Shown piece after piece: positions 31,004-34,021 of a DNA stretch of 34,021 nt. Under the pieces are notes generated by a model. The model had not been told where the DNA came from, did no database searches, and saw only the letters and a program-made list of their open reading frames with translations. Every line of letters begins with the position of its first letter. The stretch's first letter is position 1. Origin of the DNA: an uncultured Collinsella sp. (lineage in GTDB: Bacteria; Actinomycetota; Coriobacteriia; Coriobacteriales; Coriobacteriaceae); assembly GCA_902478885.1 (NCBI GenBank), contig CABSMS010000010.1, positions 1-34,021 of the forward strand, given 5' to 3'. The position numbers and the translations under genes are program-made.

Positions 31004-32038
31004 TTAGCGTGCGACGCGAGTGCCACCGTCGGCGGCTGATGCCACAGCGGCAATCTCGTCAGCAGTCACCAGGTTGGAATCGCCCTTGATGGTGAGCTTG
31101 AGGATCGACGCTGCAATCGCGTAGTTGACGGCGTCCTGCGGGTCAAAGTCGTTGGTGAGGGCATGGACGAGGCCGGCGTTGAAAGCGTCGCCGGCGGCAA
31201 CGCCCTCGAGCACGTGCACGTCGTGAGCAGGGGAGAACCAGTGCTCGCCGCTCTCGGCGTCAAAGAGCATGCCCATCCAGATGGAGCGCTCGACGCAGGA
31301 GATGTTGCGGACGACCGAGGCGACCATTTTGCAGCCGTACTCGGCGCAGATCTGACGGGCCATCTCGACGTAGGTGTCGCGCTCCTCGATGCCATGGGCA
31401 AGGGAACCAGAGACGCAGGTCATGCCGAGGCCGGCGGGCGCATCCTCGTCGTTGGCGATGCAGATATCGACGAGCGGCAGGAGTTCCTTCATGGTAGCCT
31501 GCGACTTCTCGGGCGACCACATCTTGCCGCGATAGTTCACGTCGCACACGGTGGTGATGCCCTTGGCGCGGCAGGCGGCGAGTGCCTCCTTGCAGGCGGC
31601 GGCCATCTCATCGGAGACGGCGGGGGTCACGCCGGAGAAATAGAAGACATCGATGCCCTTGAGGATCTCGTCCCAGTCAAAGACGTCGCGTTTGGCCATG
31701 TTGATGGCAGAGAACTTGCGGTCGTAGACGCAGCCGTTGCCGCGCTGCGAGGCGCCGACCTCAAACACATAGGAGCCAAGACGGTCGCCCTGACGCACGA
31801 CGCGCGTTGTGTCGACGCCGTAGGCCTTCAGCGAGCGCAGCGCGCACTCGCCTAGGCGGTTGGCCGGGACAACGGATACGTAAGCGGCCTTGTCGCCTTG
31901 GTAGGCCAGGGAAAGAGCGGTGTTGGCCTCGGCGCCACCGTAGCGGACGTCAAACTCGGTTGCCTGCTCAATGCGCAGATGATCTTTGGGCGAGAGCCTC
32001 ATCATGATTTCGCCGAAGGTAAGAACCGTTTTACCCAT
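31004..32038 (-). CDS. kdgK: 2-keto-3-deoxygluconate kinase (PfkB family)
   Basis: A 344-aa ribokinase-fold sugar kinase that phosphorylates KDG to KDPG. It begins MGKTVLTFGEIMMRLSPKDHLRIEQ and has the substrate-binding RYGGAEANTALSLAYQG. The C-terminal PfkB signature is EGVAAGDAFNAG with catalytic Asp284; the usual GAGD reads AAGD here. The FYFSGVTPAVSDEM and CDVNYRGKMWS segments are typical of KdgK. ATG 32038 is preceded by AAAAAGGAG; the longer frame from 32125 would run through the leader hairpin. It has its own promoter with a KDG-type operator, divergent from a LacI regulator, and the L1 hairpin in its 5' leader. kdgA follows. Confidence 0.93.
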   Translation of the reverse strand: MGKTVLTFGEIMMRLSPKDHLRIEQATEFDVRYGGAEANTALSLAYQGDKAAYVSVVPANRLGECALRSLKAYGVDTTRVVRQGDRLGSYVFEVGASQRGNGCVYDRKFSAINMAKRDVFDWDEILKGIDVFYFSGVTPAVSDEMAAACKEALAACRAKGITTVCDVNYRGKMWSPEKSQATMKELLPLVDICIANDEDAPAGLGMTCVSGSLAHGIEERDTYVEMARQICAEYGCKMVASVVRNISCVERSIWMGMLFDAESGEHWFSPAHDVHVLEGVAAGDAFNAGLVHALTNDFDPQDAVNYAIAASILKLTIKGDSNLVTADEIAAVASAADGGTRVAR

Positions 32039-32081
32039 GGTCGCGCAGCTCCTTTTTGCTCGTGCGTACACCTTTGATATG

Positions 32082-32139
32082 GCGTTGGCGCGGAGGTGCC
32101 AAGACGGTAGGGTACATCTTTGCACCTCCGCGCCAACGC
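32082..32139 (-). ncRNA. Leader hairpin L1, copy B, in the kdgK 5' leader
   Basis: A perfect 18-bp stem (32082-32099 with 32122-32139) has a 22-nt loop with plus-strand AAGACGGTAGGGTACATCTT. Stem and loop lengths are identical to copy A (26624), the loop is almost identical, and the stem sequence is entirely different. It lies 3 bp downstream of the operators and 44 bp upstream of the kdgK ATG on the transcribed strand. Confidence 0.7.
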
Positions 32140-32141
32140 TT

Positions 32142-32209
32142 GCCGAAATCGGTTTACGAAATCGGTTTCGTTTCGAGTTGTAGTATACTCACCTACAGCG
32201 TTTTGCAAG
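32142..32209. promoter_or_regulatory. Divergent kdgK/lacI-type promoter with two overlapping KDG-type operators
   Basis: CGAAATCGGTTT occurs twice in direct repeat (32144 and 32157); the second is the full palindrome ACGAAATCGGTTTCGT (32156-32171). For kdgK (minus) the -10 is TATACT (32182-32187) and the -35 TTGCAA/CTTGCA (32203-32209), 15-16 bp apart. AGTATACT is itself palindromic, so it may serve as -10 in both directions. Operator placement implies repression of kdgK at its start site and autoregulation of the divergent gene. Confidence 0.75.
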
Positions 32210-32273
32210 CGAGATTTTTAAAAAAATGCCTAAAATGGCTCAGACTGCTGACAATTGGGAAACGGGGTGCGCC

Positions 32274-33296
32274 ATGGCGCAGATGAGAATCAAGGACATT
32301 GCCGCCGAGGCGGGTGTGAGCCCGGCCACGGTCTCGCGCTATCTCAACAACCGTCCCGGGCAAATGACCGAGGAGACCCGCGCCCGCATCGCCGAGGTCA
32401 TCGAGCGCACCGGCTATCGCCCACGTGCTGCCGCGCGCAATCTGCGCAGCTCGCGTACCAACCTCATCGGTGTGATCCTGGCCGACATCGCCAACCCGTT
32501 CTCCAGCGCTATGCTCGAGGGCCTTTCCGCCAGCGCCGCCGCGCGCGGCTGCTCGCTCATGACGGCCATTAGCGGCAACGACCCCGCTAAGGAGGCCGAG
32601 TCGCTCGCCAGACTTATCGATGCTGACGTGGACGGCCTGGTCGTCAACACCTGCGGAGGCAATGACGAGGCGATCGCCGCGGCCGCGGGGCGCCTGCCCG
32701 TTGTGCTGCTCGACCGCGACGTTGCCGACGGCGGTGTCGATCTGGTGACATCTAACAACCGTGAGCTGGTCGCCGGCCTGGTAGACGCCTTGACCGCCGC
32801 TGGCAGCGAGCGCCTGTGCCTGCTCACCGAGGCAAGCGACGACAGCCCCGTGCGTCGCAAGCGCGCCGAGGCCTTTACCGACGAGCTTTTGCACCGCGGC
32901 CTTGCCGGCGAGGTCGTCACCCTGGCCGACGGGGGCGCCACGGGCGTCGGCCGCCTGGACGAGACCATCCGCGGCTATGCAGGTAAAAAGCTCGGCCTCA
33001 TTGCCGTCAACGGTCTGGTCTTCCTGCGCCTGACCGAGGCGCTGGCACAGTTGGGACCTTCGTTGCCGGCGGGTCTCAAGATCGCAACGTTTGACGACTA
33101 TCCCTGGAACCACGTGCTCTTTGGCGGTGTGACCACGGCAGCGCAGGACACCCTCGCCATTGCCGAGCGCGTTGTCGAGCGTCTCTCCGAGCGCATCGAC
33201 ATCGTTACCACTACGGTGGGCGATGCCGCAAAGCTCGCCCCCAAGCGCATCGAGGTCCCCGGCCACATCGAACACCGCGCATCGACCTCGCGCTAG
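32274..33296 (+). CDS. LacI-family transcription regulator (probable KDG regulon repressor)
   Basis: A 340-aa LacI/GalR protein. The N-terminal helix-turn-helix and hinge (about 5-60) read MRIKDIAAEAGVSPATVSRYLNNRPG...ARNLRSSRTNLIGVI, followed by a periplasmic-binding-like effector domain (VILADIANPFSSAMLEGL, GLVVNTCGGND, ATFDDYPWN). ATG 32274 follows AACGGGG; ATG 32226 is possible but longer than the family norm. An SPATVSR recognition helix is common in LacI members that bind GAAA-N-CG-N-TTTC sites, matching the operators 100 bp upstream. I therefore infer it represses kdgK and the YczE-like gene with KDG or KDPG as likely inducer. Whether it also binds GTGAACGTTCAC is open. Confidence 0.85.
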   Translation: MAQMRIKDIAAEAGVSPATVSRYLNNRPGQMTEETRARIAEVIERTGYRPRAAARNLRSSRTNLIGVILADIANPFSSAMLEGLSASAAARGCSLMTAISGNDPAKEAESLARLIDADVDGLVVNTCGGNDEAIAAAAGRLPVVLLDRDVADGGVDLVTSNNRELVAGLVDALTAAGSERLCLLTEASDDSPVRRKRAEAFTDELLHRGLAGEVVTLADGGATGVGRLDETIRGYAGKKLGLIAVNGLVFLRLTEALAQLGPSLPAGLKIATFDDYPWNHVLFGGVTTAAQDTLAIAERVVERLSERIDIVTTTVGDAAKLAPKRIEVPGHIEHRASTSR

Positions 33297-33338
33297 TCTG
33301 TGTGATAATATATAGACAATGTCATACAGGAGGTATCC

Positions 33339-33833
33339 ATGGCTGCGTCTGTGCTGAGTGTGCGAGTGGACTCGTCAATTAAAGACTCATTTGCCGAACT
33401 GTGCGAAGAGCTTGGCATGACTTCGTCTGTTGCGGTCAATATGTTTATGAGGCAGATGCTGCGCGAGCGCTCTCTGCCGTTTGTTCCTTCACTTGGTAAA
33501 AGCTCTGCGAGCGAAAGCGCCGCGACGGGCATTTTGGATACTGCCCAGATTGAGTCCGCCGTCCGCGAGGCAGCCAGCTCGATTCCCGCCATCAAGACCG
33601 TGATTCTTTTTGGTTCGTATGCCCGTGGCGAGGCGCATGCCGATAGCGATATTGACTTGCGCCTCGAAGTCGATCGCGAGCGGGGCTTTGGTCTTTTCGC
33701 GTTGTCGGCGTTTGGCGAGGCGGTTCGCAAAGAAACCGGGAAGCAGGTTGACCTTGTCTCGAGTGACTATCTTGATGACGATCTTGCCGCGGTAATCGAG
33801 CGCGAAGGAGTGATTCTTTATGATCGCGCGTAA
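33339..33833 (+). CDS. RelB/DinJ-like domain fused to a minimal nucleotidyltransferase (MNT-type antitoxin)
   Basis: A 164-aa two-part protein. Residues 1-50 (ASVLSVRVDSSIKDSFAELC...SSVAVNMFMRQMLRERSLPF) match the N-terminal ribbon-helix-helix region of RelB/DinJ antitoxins. A serine-rich linker (about 52-64) leads to a minimal nucleotidyltransferase domain with FGSYARGEAHADSDIDL: Gly-Ser 92-93, Asp104 and Asp106, and a third acidic residue near Asp138 (QVDLV). MNT proteins paired with HEPN toxins act as antitoxins that AMPylate the toxin. Here the added DNA-binding-like domain could provide autoregulation. AGGAGGT lies 5 nt before ATG 33339, with GATAATATATA as promoter candidate. Its stop overlaps the next gene by 14 bp. 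Confidence 0.82.
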   Translation: MAASVLSVRVDSSIKDSFAELCEELGMTSSVAVNMFMRQMLRERSLPFVPSLGKSSASESAATGILDTAQIESAVREAASSIPAIKTVILFGSYARGEAHADSDIDLRLEVDRERGFGLFALSAFGEAVRKETGKQVDLVSSDYLDDDLAAVIEREGVILYDRA

Positions 33834-33975
33834 GTCAGACGGCCTTCGCGCCCAAGAGGTCTTGGAGGCTATCTCCGAAACGAACGAGCGCATCAAGGCT
33901 TTTGATATCACTGAGGACCAGTTTCTGCATGCGAATGACGTGCGGACGAGGGCGTTGGCGGACTCCCTTTTGATG
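33820..33975 (+). CDS. HEPN-type partner protein (HepT-like), truncated at contig end
   Basis: The first 52 codons (MIARKSDGLRAQEVLEAISE..., continuing to LADSLLM) are present before adapter sequence begins at 33976. The frame overlaps the nucleotidyltransferase gene by 14 bp, the usual arrangement of MNT-HEPN toxin-antitoxin pairs. The helical, charged N-terminus fits a HEPN protein, but the diagnostic RxxxxH motif would lie beyond the break, so the assignment rests mainly on context. Confidence 0.55.
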
Positions 33976-34021
33976 CTGTCTCTTATACACATCTCCGAGC
34001 CCACGAGACTAGCGCTCATCT
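33976..34021. other. Illumina Nextera adapter and index (sequencing artefact)
   Basis: CTGTCTCTTATACACATCT (33976-33994) is the Nextera mosaic end. CCGAGCCCACGAGAC (33995-34009) completes the read-2 adapter. TAGCGCTC (34010-34017) is an i7-type index and ATCT the start of P7. None of this is genomic. Confidence 0.98.

Noticed and set aside
29797..31089. 430-codon plus-strand frame across the hairpin block and kdgA
   Set aside because: It runs through terminators and antisense to kdgA, with no recognisable domain.
33489..34019. 176-codon minus-strand frame at the right end
   Set aside because: It starts in adapter sequence (artefact ending MCIRDS) and runs antisense to the fusion antitoxin.
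1..34021. tRNA, rRNA or insertion-sequence genes
   Set aside because: No cloverleaf, rRNA core or transposase motif was seen anywhere in the window.

Overview
The window is about 34 kb of GC-rich, densely packed bacterial DNA. It carries a pectin and hexuronate catabolic locus. Gene content, LacI/GntR regulators, GPH and GntP carriers and codon use (G/C-ending, GTG and ATG starts) suggest a gut actinobacterium of the Coriobacteriia, probably Collinsella-like. That assignment is inference; no marker gene lies in the window. The right end (33976-34021) is Illumina Nextera adapter plus index, so this is a draft contig end and the last gene is artificially cut.

Layout. (1) 1-5127: terminators of an upstream unit, then uxaC-uxaB-uxaA, converting D-galacturonate to 2-keto-3-deoxygluconate (KDG), behind paired operators. 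(2) 5157-12493: a GPH-type sugar symporter, then a GH28 galacturonidase, an alpha/beta-hydrolase esterase, a CE8 pectin methylesterase fused to a second esterase, and an SGNH esterase. None shows a signal peptide. (3) 12509-18212: a GH105 unsaturated uronyl hydrolase, a TIM-barrel isomerase-like protein, an orphan GltD-like flavoprotein and an Old Yellow Enzyme-type reductase. (4) 18333-19986 (minus): an RpiB-type isomerase and an SDR dehydrogenase resembling the DhuI/DhuD pair, which takes unsaturated uronate to KDG. (5) 20147-24313: GntR regulator, GntP permease and IlvD/Edd-type sugar-acid dehydratase, probably another feeder into KDG. (6) 24361-25740: an AAA ATPase flanked by two unusual repeat arrays. 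(7) 25764-29716: a YczE/YitT-like membrane protein with a long structured leader, a HIT protein, a second GntP permease and a second GntR regulator. (8) 29734-33296: a hairpin-rich block, then kdgA and kdgK (minus) and a divergent LacI regulator. (9) 33339-33975: a RelB/DinJ-like domain fused to a minimal nucleotidyltransferase, overlapping a truncated HEPN-like partner.

How it works together. Short, still methylated or acetylated oligogalacturonides could be imported, de-esterified and hydrolysed inside the cell. Saturated galacturonate goes through UxaCBA and unsaturated uronate through GH105 and DhuI/DhuD. Both reach KDG, which KdgK phosphorylates and KdgA splits to pyruvate and glyceraldehyde-3-phosphate.

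Two operator families run through the locus. GTGAACGTTCAC sites sit at the uptake and upper-pathway promoters (about nine sites). ACGAAAYCGRTTTCGT sites sit at kdgK, the YczE-like gene and a 34-bp palindrome upstream of the HIT gene. The most novel material is non-coding. One is a hairpin leader with a conserved 22-nt loop on two completely different 18-bp stems. A second two-copy leader has covarying stems, one copy ending in an intrinsic terminator. Others are a three-copy intergenic palindrome family and seven 10-bp tandem repeats before the ATPase gene.
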